Origin: Clostridia bacterium
GTDB taxonomy: Bacteria > Bacillota > Clostridia > Christensenellales > Borkfalkiaceae
NCBI GenBank assembly: GCA_900771345.1
Contig: CAAGNQ010000018.1
Coordinates: forward strand, 1-12,965
Direction of reading: 5' to 3'
Length of the DNA: 12,965 nt
Shown: positions 1-5,958 of the stretch, one piece after another
How positions within the stretch are numbered: the first letter of the stretch is position 1
How the letters are laid out: every line of letters begins with the position of its first letter
Notes under the pieces: generated by a model
Seen by the model: the letters and a program-made list of their open reading frames with translations, nothing else
Database searches by the model: none
Told to the model about the DNA's origin: nothing
Program-made: the position numbers and the translations under genes

Positions 1-49
1 GGCACTGAAAATCCCTGTGCCGGTGGGTAGATTCCGGCCCGAGGCAGCA
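1..49 (+). tRNA. Partial, degenerate tRNA-Phe (GAA)
   Basis: The window starts inside the anticodon arm. The loop CTGAAAA at 5-11 carries the GAA anticodon, followed by a variable loop, T arm and acceptor 3' strand CCGAGGC (39-45) with discriminator A46. The layout matches a bacterial tRNA-Phe position for position. Five positions break normal rules: a C3·C13 mismatch in the anticodon stem, a G23·G37 mismatch in the T stem, G27 in place of invariant T54, A29 in place of invariant C56, and GCA (47-49) instead of CCA. It is either a decayed copy or poor sequence at an assembly edge. The 5' half lies outside the window. Confidence 0.6.
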
Positions 50-57
50 AGTAAAAG

Positions 58-133
58 GCTGGTGTAGCTCAACCGGCAGAGCAGCTGATTTGTAATCAGC
101 AGGTTGCGGGTTCGATTCCAGTCACCAGCTCCA
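58..133 (+). tRNA. tRNA-Thr (TGT)
   Basis: The cloverleaf is complete. Acceptor GCTGGTG (58-64) pairs with CACCAGC (123-129), the D stem is GCTC/GAGC, and the anticodon stem is GCTGA/TCAGC (84-88/96-100) around a loop with TGT at 91-93. The T loop TTCGATT (111-117) is canonical and CCA is encoded at 131-133. One oddity is the T stem GCGGG/CCAGT, which has a G108·A120 mismatch where a C would be expected at 120. It is probably cotranscribed with the flanking tRNAs. Confidence 0.95.
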
Positions 134-144
134 AACAAATATAT

Positions 145-229
145 GGGAAGGTTCCAGAGTGGCCAAATGGAACAGACTGTAAATCTGTCGTCAGTGACTT
201 CGGTGGTTCGAATCCACCTCTTCCCACCA
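145..229 (+). tRNA. tRNA-Tyr (GTA)
   Basis: Class II tRNA with a long variable arm. Acceptor GGGAAGG (145-151) pairs with TCTTCCC (219-225), with one G-T wobble. The anticodon stem ACAGA/TCTGT (172-176/184-188) encloses a loop with GTA at 179-181. The variable-arm stem is GTCA/TGAC, the T stem GGTGG/CCACC flanks TTCGAAT, and CCA is encoded (227-229). All stems are intact. Its 3' 21 nt are repeated exactly at 365-385, a typical sign of use as an integration site. Confidence 0.97.
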
Positions 230-232
230 AAT

Positions 233-262
233 AAAAGGTTGTCGTTATGACAACCTTTTTTG
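233..262 (+). terminator. Intrinsic terminator of the tRNA cluster
   Basis: The stem AAAAGGTTGTC (233-243) pairs with GACAACCTTTT (249-259) across a 5-nt loop and is followed by further T residues. It lies 3 nt after the encoded CCA of tRNA-Tyr. A terminator with the same GGTTGTC/GACAACC stem recurs at 1728-1755. Confidence 0.9.
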
Positions 263-271
263 TTAATATTA

Positions 272-373
272 GTGGATTCGAATGAGGAGAAAATTGTGAA
301 ACAATTTGTCCATAGGACTAAACAGTGGTCACCTACTGTTTATCGGAGAAGGGCGCACAGGCGCCGAATCCAC
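272..373 (+). ncRNA. Candidate multi-hairpin structured element
   Basis: This gene-free stretch folds on inspection into four consecutive hairpins: AAATTGT/ACAATTT (291-307), GTCC/GGAC (308-318), AACAGT/ACTGTT with an inner GG/CC (321-340), and GGCGC/GCGCC (352-365). The whole is closed by a 9-bp helix, GTGGATTCG (272-280) with CGAATCCAC (365-373). I do not recognise an RNA family. No promoter is evident directly upstream, so it could be read through from the tRNA operon, or act as DNA (recombinase arm sites or a mobile-element end). Confidence 0.4.
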
Positions 374-385
374 CTCTTCCCACCA
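365..385 (+). repeat. Exact duplicate of tRNA-Tyr 3' end (att-like)
   Basis: This 21-nt stretch, from the CGAATCC of the T arm through the terminal CCA, is identical to 209-229 in tRNA-Tyr. The bases just outside the repeat differ on both sides. Direct repeats of a tRNA 3' end are what tyrosine-recombinase elements leave as attL and attR. Only 135 bp separate the two copies and no integrase is visible, so this would be a scar or a remnant. The first 9 nt (CGAATCCAC) also occur inverted at 272-280. Confidence 0.8.
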
Positions 386-391
386 TAAAGA

Positions 392-436
392 AACCATAAT
401 ATTGATACGAAAAATATCGGTATTATGGCTTTTTTA
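392..436 (+). terminator. Intrinsic terminator after the tRNA-Tyr 3' copy
   Basis: A 14-bp stem pairs CCATAATATTGATA (394-407) with TATCGGTATTATGG (415-428), including two T·G wobbles, across a 7-nt loop. It is followed by CTTTTTT. It sits just after the duplicated tRNA-Tyr 3' end, so it may have been the original downstream terminator before the 135-bp insert arose. Confidence 0.85.
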
Positions 437-489
437 TTGCTAAAATGGGGGTATTTTTCCCTTTTTTATAGATTTTATAGTAAAAATTG

Positions 490-531
490 AGGCTTGCAGG
501 GATAATTTTTCTCCTTGCAAGCCTTTTTTTT
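490..531 (+). terminator. Strong intrinsic terminator
   Basis: The 13-bp stem AGGCTTGCAGGGA (490-502) pairs with TCCTTGCAAGCCT (512-524), with one G-T wobble, and an eight-T run follows. No coding sequence is visible between the previous terminator (436) and this one, so what it terminates is unclear. A weak GGG/CCC hairpin with a T run also lies at about 447-467. Confidence 0.8.
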
Positions 532-564
532 GTTTTTAACCGTAAAATATAAATCGTTTACTTT

Positions 565-604
565 ATACCCTTATCGTTCAATTTATGGGGTATCGTTCAA
601 TTAT
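565..604. repeat. 19-bp-spaced direct repeats upstream of the ncRNA promoter
   Basis: TATCGTTCAATT occurs at 572-583 and again at 591-602, a 19-bp period. ATACCC (565-570) and GGGTAT (588-593) form an inverted repeat around the first copy. The pair lies about 40-70 bp upstream of the -35 box at 644, so it could be an activator or repressor site. A looser AATCGTTTA lies at 552-560. The rest of 532-643 is AT-rich and holds nothing else I can identify. Confidence 0.4.
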
Positions 605-643
605 TGATTTTTATAAATTTTTTCTTTTTGCACTCAAAAACTA

Positions 644-672
644 TTGTAATATTTTCTAAAAAGGTGTATAAT
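644..672 (+). promoter_or_regulatory. Sigma-70-type promoter for the hairpin RNA
   Basis: TTGTAA (644-649) and a perfect TATAAT (667-672) are separated by 17 bp. The predicted start is at about 679, the first bases of the inverted repeat that closes the downstream hairpin RNA. It is the only good promoter visible between the tRNA cluster and the lipoprotein gene. Confidence 0.85.
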
Positions 673-678
673 AAATAT

Positions 679-840
679 GCTACACAAACTGAATAGTTAG
701 AATTGGTGGTATCTTTTTTCTTTATGGGATAATTATGCCCTTTTTTCGCCATAATTACTTTTATGAATTTGGTAAAATCGCAAATTCCACGAAGTGATTA
801 TGGTAGAGATACTCTAATTCTATCTTCAGTTTGTGTAGCA
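679..840 (+). ncRNA. Long-hairpin ncRNA, 6S-like or regulatory leader
   Basis: The ends form a perfect 15-bp inverted repeat, TGCTACACAAACTGA (678-692) with its complement (826-840). The stem continues inward with TAGAATT/AATTCTA (698-704/816-822) and GTATC/GATAC (709-713/808-812). A large asymmetric bubble on the 5' side (714-748) follows, which may hold a GGG/CCC hairpin at 726-740. The terminal stem is CCATAATTACTT/AAGTGATTATGG (749-760/792-803) capped by GAATTTG/CAAATTC (765-771/781-787). A rod closed at its ends with a central bubble, starting exactly at a promoter, resembles 6S RNA. The bubble is unusually lopsided, so the family call is tentative. The alternative is an attenuator leader of the lipoprotein gene. 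Confidence 0.6.
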
Positions 841-863
841 GCAACTGGAGTTTGCGTTTTTCG

Positions 864-898
864 GTGCGGTTAACTTCGGTTGCCGCACTTTTTATTTT
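864..898 (+). terminator. Intrinsic terminator before the lipoprotein gene
   Basis: GTGCGG (864-869) pairs with CCGCAC (883-888). An inner AAC/GTT stem is capped by a TTCG tetraloop, and TTTTTATTTTA follows. It ends the hairpin RNA and lies only about 15 nt before the AGGAGG of the next gene. GCAACTG (841-847) can pair with CGGTTGC (877-883), a mutually exclusive fold that would break this stem. Confidence 0.85.
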
Positions 899-921
899 AC
901 CAAATTTTAGGAGGTTTAGTT

Positions 922-1599
922 ATGAAAAAAATACTGTTAATTCTACTCGTACTGTGTATGTGCTTTTCTTTGTGTTTTGCGTTAACAAGTTGTGGTACAG
1001 AATCATTTGAAGAACTTGAGGAAACGATAGCGAAAGATATTGAGCAAACCGTTAGTCAATTAAATACAAAATGGCAATCTCTGAAATCAGACATTACCAC
1101 CTATGATGAATACGTAGATAATGCCGATAAAGTTGAAGATTTTTACGATGAAATCAATGATACTGTTGAAAAGGCGTGTATTAGATTGCAAAAATATACC
1201 GTTCAATATGCTGAATTGATAATGAAATCAAATATGTCTAATGACGATAAATACGATGCGTTTGATGATTTATTGGATTGCATATATGAAGATGCTTCCG
1301 ATGATTTGAATGATGGCGTTTATGAAATTTTATTTGACGATATGCAAGATTTTTTATATGAAGGAGTTTTAGATGATTCTGATGAAGCTCCTTCGTATTC
1401 GGAGTGGTATGATATGCATTCGGAAGAATATTCAAATTGGTACGATAGCCGTTCAGATGTTTATAGTGATTGGTATGATACTCGCTCTGATATATATAGT
1501 TTTTGCTATGATATGAGAAGTGAGCTTTGGAGCGATGACATAGAACGCGCCAAAGAAATCTTTGATGATTACAAAGAAGACGTAGAAAAACTATCTTAA
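922..1599 (+). CDS. Acidic lipoprotein with C-terminal 11-residue repeats
   Basis: The product is 225 aa. ATG922 is chosen because AGGAGG (909-914) lies 7 nt upstream and because it begins a lipoprotein signal: MKK, a hydrophobic core, then lipobox LTSC with Cys24 as the lipidation site. The mature part is strongly acidic and probably helical, predicted to be anchored on the outer face of the membrane. Residues 159-213 are five 11-residue units of the type YSxWYDxRSDx; the first four are close copies and the fifth is degenerate. I do not recognise a family. No promoter lies between the preceding terminator and this gene, so expression probably depends on read-through from the promoter at 644-672. 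A terminator follows at 1728-1755. The function is unknown; such surface proteins may bind peptidoglycan, ions or partner proteins, but nothing here decides. Confidence 0.85.
   Translation: MKKILLILLVLCMCFSLCFALTSCGTESFEELEETIAKDIEQTVSQLNTKWQSLKSDITTYDEYVDNADKVEDFYDEINDTVEKACIRLQKYTVQYAELIMKSNMSNDDKYDAFDDLLDCIYEDASDDLNDGVYEILFDDMQDFLYEGVLDDSDEAPSYSEWYDMHSEEYSNWYDSRSDVYSDWYDTRSDIYSFCYDMRSELWSDDIERAKEIFDDYKEDVEKLS
1396..1560 (+). repeat. 33-bp coding tandem repeat, five units
   Basis: The units encode Y159-E169, Y170-V180, Y181-I191, Y192-L202 and the divergent W203-I213. The core is Y-S-x-W-Y-D-x-R-S-D/E-x. Synonymous drift between units shows the repeat is held at protein level and is not a fresh duplication. 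Confidence 0.85.
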
Positions 1600-1727
1600 T
1601 AATCATCTTATAAAAAACATCTAACTGTATTAAATAGGTGCAAAAACCTTTCACCGAAATGCACCCATAAGTCTAAAATTTGCACCCCAAAAAAAATGGT
1701 ATCAAAATTTTAGATTACTCACAAACT
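1600..1727. other. Non-coding stretch with two inverted repeats
   Basis: GGTGCA (1637-1642) pairs with TGCACC (1660-1665), and TCTAAAATTT (1672-1681) pairs with AAATTTTAGA (1705-1714). A third GCACC lies at 1682-1686. I see no ORF or promoter here. It may be the structured 3' end of the lipoprotein mRNA or an old element remnant. Confidence 0.35.
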
Positions 1728-1755
1728 AAAGGTTGTCAATAGACAACCTTTTTTT
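1728..1755 (+). terminator. Intrinsic terminator of the lipoprotein transcript
   Basis: AAAGGTTGTC (1728-1737) pairs with GACAACCTTT (1742-1751) across a 4-nt loop, with a following T run. The stem and tail nearly repeat the terminator after tRNA-Tyr (233-262). Confidence 0.9.
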
Positions 1756-1771
1756 GTTACATAATCAGTAA

Positions 1772-1803
1772 TAAAAAAATGGGCAGTCACTTTGTGACTG
1801 CCC
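1772..1803 (-). terminator. Intrinsic terminator of the glycosidase-like gene
   Basis: Read on the minus strand, GGGCAGTCAC pairs with GTGACTGCCC (10 bp, 3-nt loop, 1781-1803) and is followed by ATTTTTTT. It lies 7 nt after the stop codon of the minus-strand gene at 1811. Confidence 0.93.
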
Positions 1804-1810
1804 TAAATAA

Positions 1811-4800
1811 TTATTTACCTAACGTAACACCGAGAACACCAACAATTACCTCACTAGCAACTGCTTCAATCTTTAGTGATGATAATTCCTTAGTTTCGTC
1901 TACGGCAATTTTTTGAACTATTGCATGGTTATAATTGCTGAAATAGAACGTTTCGTTTTTGGTTTGTAGTGCAGGAGTTAACCAATCGTCAACGTTTATC
2001 GGATATACTAACTTCTCTGCAACCTCTTCCCCGTCTTTGTATTCAACTGAAATCCTTAAGTTTTCAACGCTAATTTGCATACAAAGTGTTGAAACAACAA
2101 ATAACACTTCAACTTCTTTAGCCTTTCCTGATAGAGGAATTTCTATTTTAGTAGGGAAATTGTCCCAAATAGAAACGCAGGCAACGTTATCATTCTTTTC
2201 AGGTGTTGCAAATGGAATACCAGACTTGGTATAAATTACGCCGTTTGCTGACCTTAATTGAGAATCGTCAATAACAACCTTGCTTCTTCCTGCATGATTC
2301 CAGTCGTGAGCGTAACGCCCGTTAGGGAAAACTCCTATCGAGTATGCAGTAGGACGAGGAGTCATGTATTTTTGGTTGTGAATATCGGTTATTTTTAAGT
2401 TAAAGTAGTCTGAAATATCAAGCGTTTGATACTTGTCTATTTTTACAGGTATAATTTCCTTTTCCTTTGTGCAAATTTGATAATCAGCAGGAATATAGCA
2501 TTCATACTCATCTTTTTTAACACAAATAAATAGAGTGTGATTTCCAGGAATATTTTTTGTGCGCGCATATACTATCTTATTATTAACAACGTCAACGTTA
2601 TCAAGTGTTTCGCTTATGTCGAAATGCTTAATAATATCTCCGTTAATAATCTTAAATTCAACTTCTTGTCCTTCAAAAGTCTTCTTATTAAACTCAATAT
2701 AAGGAAGACAACCAGCACCGTGAATAATTCTAACTTGAATACGCCCTATTATTTCTGTTTCAATGCATACAAAACAGTTTCCAATTCCCGGCTCCGTGTA
2801 ATATGACGTTGGCTGTCCATTCAATAAAATGGTATCAATCTTACTTGATTTCATCGGTAATTTAATTATCTTTTTATTTTGATTGTCACAGCAAATATCA
2901 AATACCTCTTGAGCACCCTTCTTGTTGTAAGTTATAGAGATATCTTTTAGCGATAAACTTGCGTGCTCCCATTCTGAAGGAATATTCGGAGCAATAAGAA
3001 CGTAACCGTCAAGCGCGTTGATTCTAACACCAAATAGTCCCTCTGTAACTAGTCTTAAATAGGTGCTAGAAACGTCCGTGAAGTCCATATCTGCAAGGTC
3101 TGACGTACAACGTGATGACTGAACGTGTGGAGCCATACCTGGATTTCTGCCACAGAAATAACAGTCAGCAATTCCGTCTAAAATCTTTTTACCTTTCTCT
3201 TTTAATCCAAGTTTATAATAGGTTAATGCTAGATGAGCATTTTCTGACGGGAATATTCCACAAGTAGAATATTTTTTTGGTACCCAGTCAGCACTATATG
3301 AAAGTCTTCCGTTGTTACCAGGAGTAACTATGCTTTTTATATTCGTTTCTGAAAATTTAAGCATTGTATACGACTTAAACATATCAATAATATCACAGTC
3401 AATAGCAAGATATATAGTTGATAACTCTGGGTCTGGGTGAACTAATTTATTAGCAATAGTATCTATTGATTCTGCAACAACGCCAACATTAGGAAGCCAT
3501 AGTTTGTCGTGTACGGCTTTTTTGATTTTTTCAGCACGCGCTAAAAATTTATCATAAGGTTTTCCAAGTTTTTTTGCGATTTTAGCCATTGCCACGTTTG
3601 CACGGTAGTTATATGAACTCGATTGAGCACAACCTGCACCGTTATATTCGTGACCGTCCGAAATCCAAGTGTTAAAGAAGTTTTGATATAGTCCGTCGTT
3701 GTCAGGGTCAAATATTCTCTCTTCCCAATCAAGCATCATACAAAACTCTTCATAATACTTTTCGGCAATCTTAATATCACCCGTCCATTCGATATAATAA
3801 AGTATCATATCAAATGCGCACTCTTGCATATTATAGTGCGTTTGGTTATCGCCTAAAAAGTACGGCATAAATCCTTTAGTGTTTTCAATATGGTGACATT
3901 TTTCTGGAATATTTTTAGGTGGTTCGTCTAGATAAACGTTATCAACGTAGGTGCTAATACCATCAAACCAAACCCTCTCTTCACCATCAGCCTCTTTAAC
4001 AAACTGGTCAAGGTGGGCACAAATAGTCTTTGAAACTCTATCGTGCCAACCAAGCACCGTCGGAGCATACCAGTTTCTCCAGCCTAAAAATGGTGCGTGA
4101 TATGCAAATGCGCCGTGATGGAAAGAATCTTTATGCCACGATGCATCAAGAGCGCTAACCGTAGGTGCTATTGTTAAATCAAGCGCTTTTTCTGGTGTAG
4201 AAAAGTTAATGCATGAACTTTTTTGATATATCTGCTCTTTAATGTATGATACAGGGTTATCCATTTTAAGCCACTTTTCTAAAACCTTTTCATCCGTATC
4301 ACGAAGAACTATAATAAATCCGTCAAGGCATTTTCCTTGTTCGATAACTGAGGAAATCTTAACTACTTGGTCATCATCATTCTCTGGCTTGCTACCTAAA
4401 AACGTGCTAGGATATGGTGATGCTAGGGCATTAGCAGAGCCAATTTCAAAATTAGCGTCAAATGAAGTAGCAATACTCATTGCATACCCGTCTTTATGTT
4501 TAACAACTGCTCTATTTTTCCCAATCTTTATGCTGTTATCCTTGCAATCCTTTACAGAAAAAAGACGTTTTGCCTCGTCCCTATACTCAAAACGAGCATA
4601 AGGTGCTGTGATGCCACCGTATCCTGCAGTAAAAATTACTCTTTGGTCTGTTGTTATATTATAATGCACTAGGAATCCATCGTCTGGCAATAATGGATAT
4701 ACCTCCATTTTCACGTCAACGTCAGGAAACCACGGCGAAATTTGAGAAAGTTCATAGTCTATCCAACCGTTTTTAAACTCCGATGCGATATCCTCTGAAT

Positions 4801-5095
4801 TATGAAACCATCTAGAGCTGATATCCATGTCGTTTGAATAGCAAAATTCGACTCTTTGGTTAGGAGTTATAGCAAGTCCACTAGAAAGCATACCTTGTTT
4901 TGCATATAATCCGAAATAACATTTAGTCCAGTCTGTAATTGCTCCAAGAAAAAGTGGAGCGTCGCCTGCTAATGTGAAAAACTTATCAATCTTATCATCA
5001 TTTTTATGCGAGCCATAAAGAGGACGATTAAAAATTTCTGAACTGCCACTAATATAATAACCTTCATCAGTTGGCGTATAACGTGTTTTTGACAT
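1811..5095 (-). CDS. Six-hairpin glycosidase-like protein (DUF4450-like)
   Basis: The product is 1094 aa. It lacks a signal peptide, so it should act in the cytoplasm. Residues about 1-280 look like an N-terminal beta-rich domain. About 300-690 looks like an (alpha/alpha)6-barrel, with WRNWYAPTVLGWHDR (339-353), NMQECAFDM (422-430), a D463-D467 acidic stretch, GLYQNFFNTWISDG (468-481) and FTDVSSTYLRLVTEGLFGV (672-690). The following IAPNIPSEW (701-709) is the usual exit from such barrels into a beta-sandwich. About 720-1094 is beta-rich. The layout and motifs resemble DUF4450 proteins of the six-hairpin glycosidase superfamily, and the substrate cannot be read from the sequence. A GGGAG ribosome binding site lies upstream. 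It stands apart from the upstream operon, which ends in its own terminator at 5281-5322. It could supply monosaccharide to the isomerases at 11-13 kb. Confidence 0.75.
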   Translation of the reverse strand: MSKTRYTPTDEGYYISGSSEIFNRPLYGSHKNDDKIDKFFTLAGDAPLFLGAITDWTKCYFGLYAKQGMLSSGLAITPNQRVEFCYSNDMDISSRWFHNSEDIASEFKNGWIDYELSQISPWFPDVDVKMEVYPLLPDDGFLVHYNITTDQRVIFTAGYGGITAPYARFEYRDEAKRLFSVKDCKDNSIKIGKNRAVVKHKDGYAMSIATSFDANFEIGSANALASPYPSTFLGSKPENDDDQVVKISSVIEQGKCLDGFIIVLRDTDEKVLEKWLKMDNPVSYIKEQIYQKSSCINFSTPEKALDLTIAPTVSALDASWHKDSFHHGAFAYHAPFLGWRNWYAPTVLGWHDRVSKTICAHLDQFVKEADGEERVWFDGISTYVDNVYLDEPPKNIPEKCHHIENTKGFMPYFLGDNQTHYNMQECAFDMILYYIEWTGDIKIAEKYYEEFCMMLDWEERIFDPDNDGLYQNFFNTWISDGHEYNGAGCAQSSSYNYRANVAMAKIAKKLGKPYDKFLARAEKIKKAVHDKLWLPNVGVVAESIDTIANKLVHPDPELSTIYLAIDCDIIDMFKSYTMLKFSETNIKSIVTPGNNGRLSYSADWVPKKYSTCGIFPSENAHLALTYYKLGLKEKGKKILDGIADCYFCGRNPGMAPHVQSSRCTSDLADMDFTDVSSTYLRLVTEGLFGVRINALDGYVLIAPNIPSEWEHASLSLKDISITYNKKGAQEVFDICCDNQNKKIIKLPMKSSKIDTILLNGQPTSYYTEPGIGNCFVCIETEIIGRIQVRIIHGAGCLPYIEFNKKTFEGQEVEFKIINGDIIKHFDISETLDNVDVVNNKIVYARTKNIPGNHTLFICVKKDEYECYIPADYQICTKEKEIIPVKIDKYQTLDISDYFNLKITDIHNQKYMTPRPTAYSIGVFPNGRYAHDWNHAGRSKVVIDDSQLRSANGVIYTKSGIPFATPEKNDNVACVSIWDNFPTKIEIPLSGKAKEVEVLFVVSTLCMQISVENLRISVEYKDGEEVAEKLVYPINVDDWLTPALQTKNETFYFSNYNHAIVQKIAVDETKELSSLKIEAVASEVIVGVLGVTLGK

Positions 5096-5280
5096 AAATC
5101 TCTCCCTGTTTAAGTAAAATGTATTTGTCTTTGCAATAGAGAGTTTGTACGTTAGAAATAAATGCTAAACATTACAAAACTATTCTACTCCACTATACAT
5201 TATTTTACCATTCTTTTTATTATATAACAATGGCTTATTTTCCTGAATTTTTGTAGTATTTTCCAACTATTGTTTTATGT
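5096..5280. other. Intergenic promoter region of the glycosidase-like gene
   Basis: AT-rich, with no ORF. On the minus strand there are -10-like elements (for example a TATAAT around 5220-5225), but none has a convincing -35 at the right distance, which suggests an activator-dependent promoter. I see no clear operator repeat. Confidence 0.35.
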
Positions 5281-5322
5281 GAAAAAATATACCCACAAGC
5301 ATAATAGTGTTTGTGGGTATAT
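5281..5322 (-). terminator. Terminator of the AtuA-hydratase operon
   Basis: Read on the minus strand, a 12-bp stem pairs 5311-5322 with 5287-5298 (core ATACCCACAA/TTGTGGGTAT) and is followed by a T run (the A run at 5282-5287). It lies 7 nt after the stop of the hydratase beta gene. Confidence 0.92.
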
Positions 5323-5329
5323 ATCGCTT

Positions 5330-5953
5330 TTAATATAGTTTAGTAAATTTGTATTCAGGGTCAATTCCAAGTTTTTTCAACGCCTCATTTTTGCGTTCTA
5401 AAATCTTACCGTCAAGCGCGTCAAAATAATTATTGCCATTAGTATCAATATCAACGATAAAGGGTCCTAAATCTTTTACCTTGAAAAACCACGCTGCTTC
5501 AATTCTACCTAATTCGTCGTATAAATGTACGTCCTGAATTTCTATGCTATCAATCCAAAGATTTGGGCTAACCGAACGAGGTGAAACGTGAACGCATTTC
5601 TTTTCTTTCATCATCTTTGCCGTTTCTTCTCCCATGGTCGTTTTGCCAACAATCATTTTTAAGCCCCAATTTTCAACGCTTTTTGCACCCCATTTTTCAA
5701 ACCTTATGCTTGAGGTTGGCATAAAAGAAACAAGTCTCCACTTGCCATTTTCCTTTACAACAATAGGTCCGTTATGTATTAGAATATTTCTATCCTTTGT
5801 AGAGAAAGGCAAAGCGTTACCTTCATCAAAAATATATTTTTGCAATCTTGAACGACAGGTAAAAACCTCTCCACTAATGTAAACGGTATCCCCTAACTTC
5901 AATTTCTCAACGTCAGCATCAGTTAATGGTGCTTGTAAATGGTATTCTGCCAT
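5330..5953 (-). CDS. Class I Fe-S hydro-lyase beta subunit (fumarase/tartrate dehydratase type)
   Basis: The product is 207 aa, the normal length for a free-standing TtdB/FumA C-terminal-type subunit (about 200 aa). Family features are LKLGDTVYISGEVFTCR (18-34), the IHNGPIVV core (59-66), the SFMPTSSIRFEKW segment (76-88) and the MIVGKTTMG stretch (100-108). Near the C terminus is GPFIVDIDTNGN. The subunit joins the alpha chain to add or remove water from a dicarboxylate-like hydroxy acid. The glycine-rich loop usually found after the central helix (GGCAAL-like in TtdB, from memory) is replaced by a Ser/Pro-rich stretch beginning VHVSPRSVSPNLW, so the substrate may not be fumarate or tartrate. 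The gene starts 5 nt after the alpha stop, with GGAGG inside the alpha 3' end. Confidence 0.85.
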   Translation of the reverse strand: MAEYHLQAPLTDADVEKLKLGDTVYISGEVFTCRSRLQKYIFDEGNALPFSTKDRNILIHNGPIVVKENGKWRLVSFMPTSSIRFEKWGAKSVENWGLKMIVGKTTMGEETAKMMKEKKCVHVSPRSVSPNLWIDSIEIQDVHLYDELGRIEAAWFFKVKDLGPFIVDIDTNGNNYFDALDGKILERKNEALKKLGIDPEYKFTKLY

Positions 5954-5958
5954 AATAT

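Noticed and set aside
572..602. CRISPR-like array from the two 12-bp repeats
   Set aside because: There are only two short copies with a 7-bp gap; an operator is more likely. No CRISPR array was seen anywhere in the window.
678..840. MITE-like element, from the perfect 15-bp terminal inverted repeats
   Set aside because: No clear target-site duplication flanks it, and the promoter and terminator fit an RNA gene better. Not fully excluded.
880..921. In-frame TTG start 14 codons upstream of the lipoprotein ATG
   Set aside because: It lies inside the terminator stem and has no ribosome binding site. The ATG at 922 has AGGAGG at the right distance and starts a proper lipoprotein signal.
1238..1654. 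138-codon minus-strand ORF opposite the lipoprotein
   Set aside because: It is His/Asn/Leu-rich with no family pattern or ribosome binding site, as expected for the antisense of an Asp/Tyr-rich repeat gene.
2537..2806. Plus-strand ORFs within the glycosidase-like gene (also 1959-2234 and 4242-4601)
   Set aside because: They are shadows of a convincing 1094-codon gene on the other strand, without ribosome binding sites or recognisable domains.
5160..5176. Possible AraC half-site (ATGCTAAAC) before the glycosidase-like gene
   Set aside because: Only about 9 of 17 positions match the operator word, which is within chance for AT-rich DNA.
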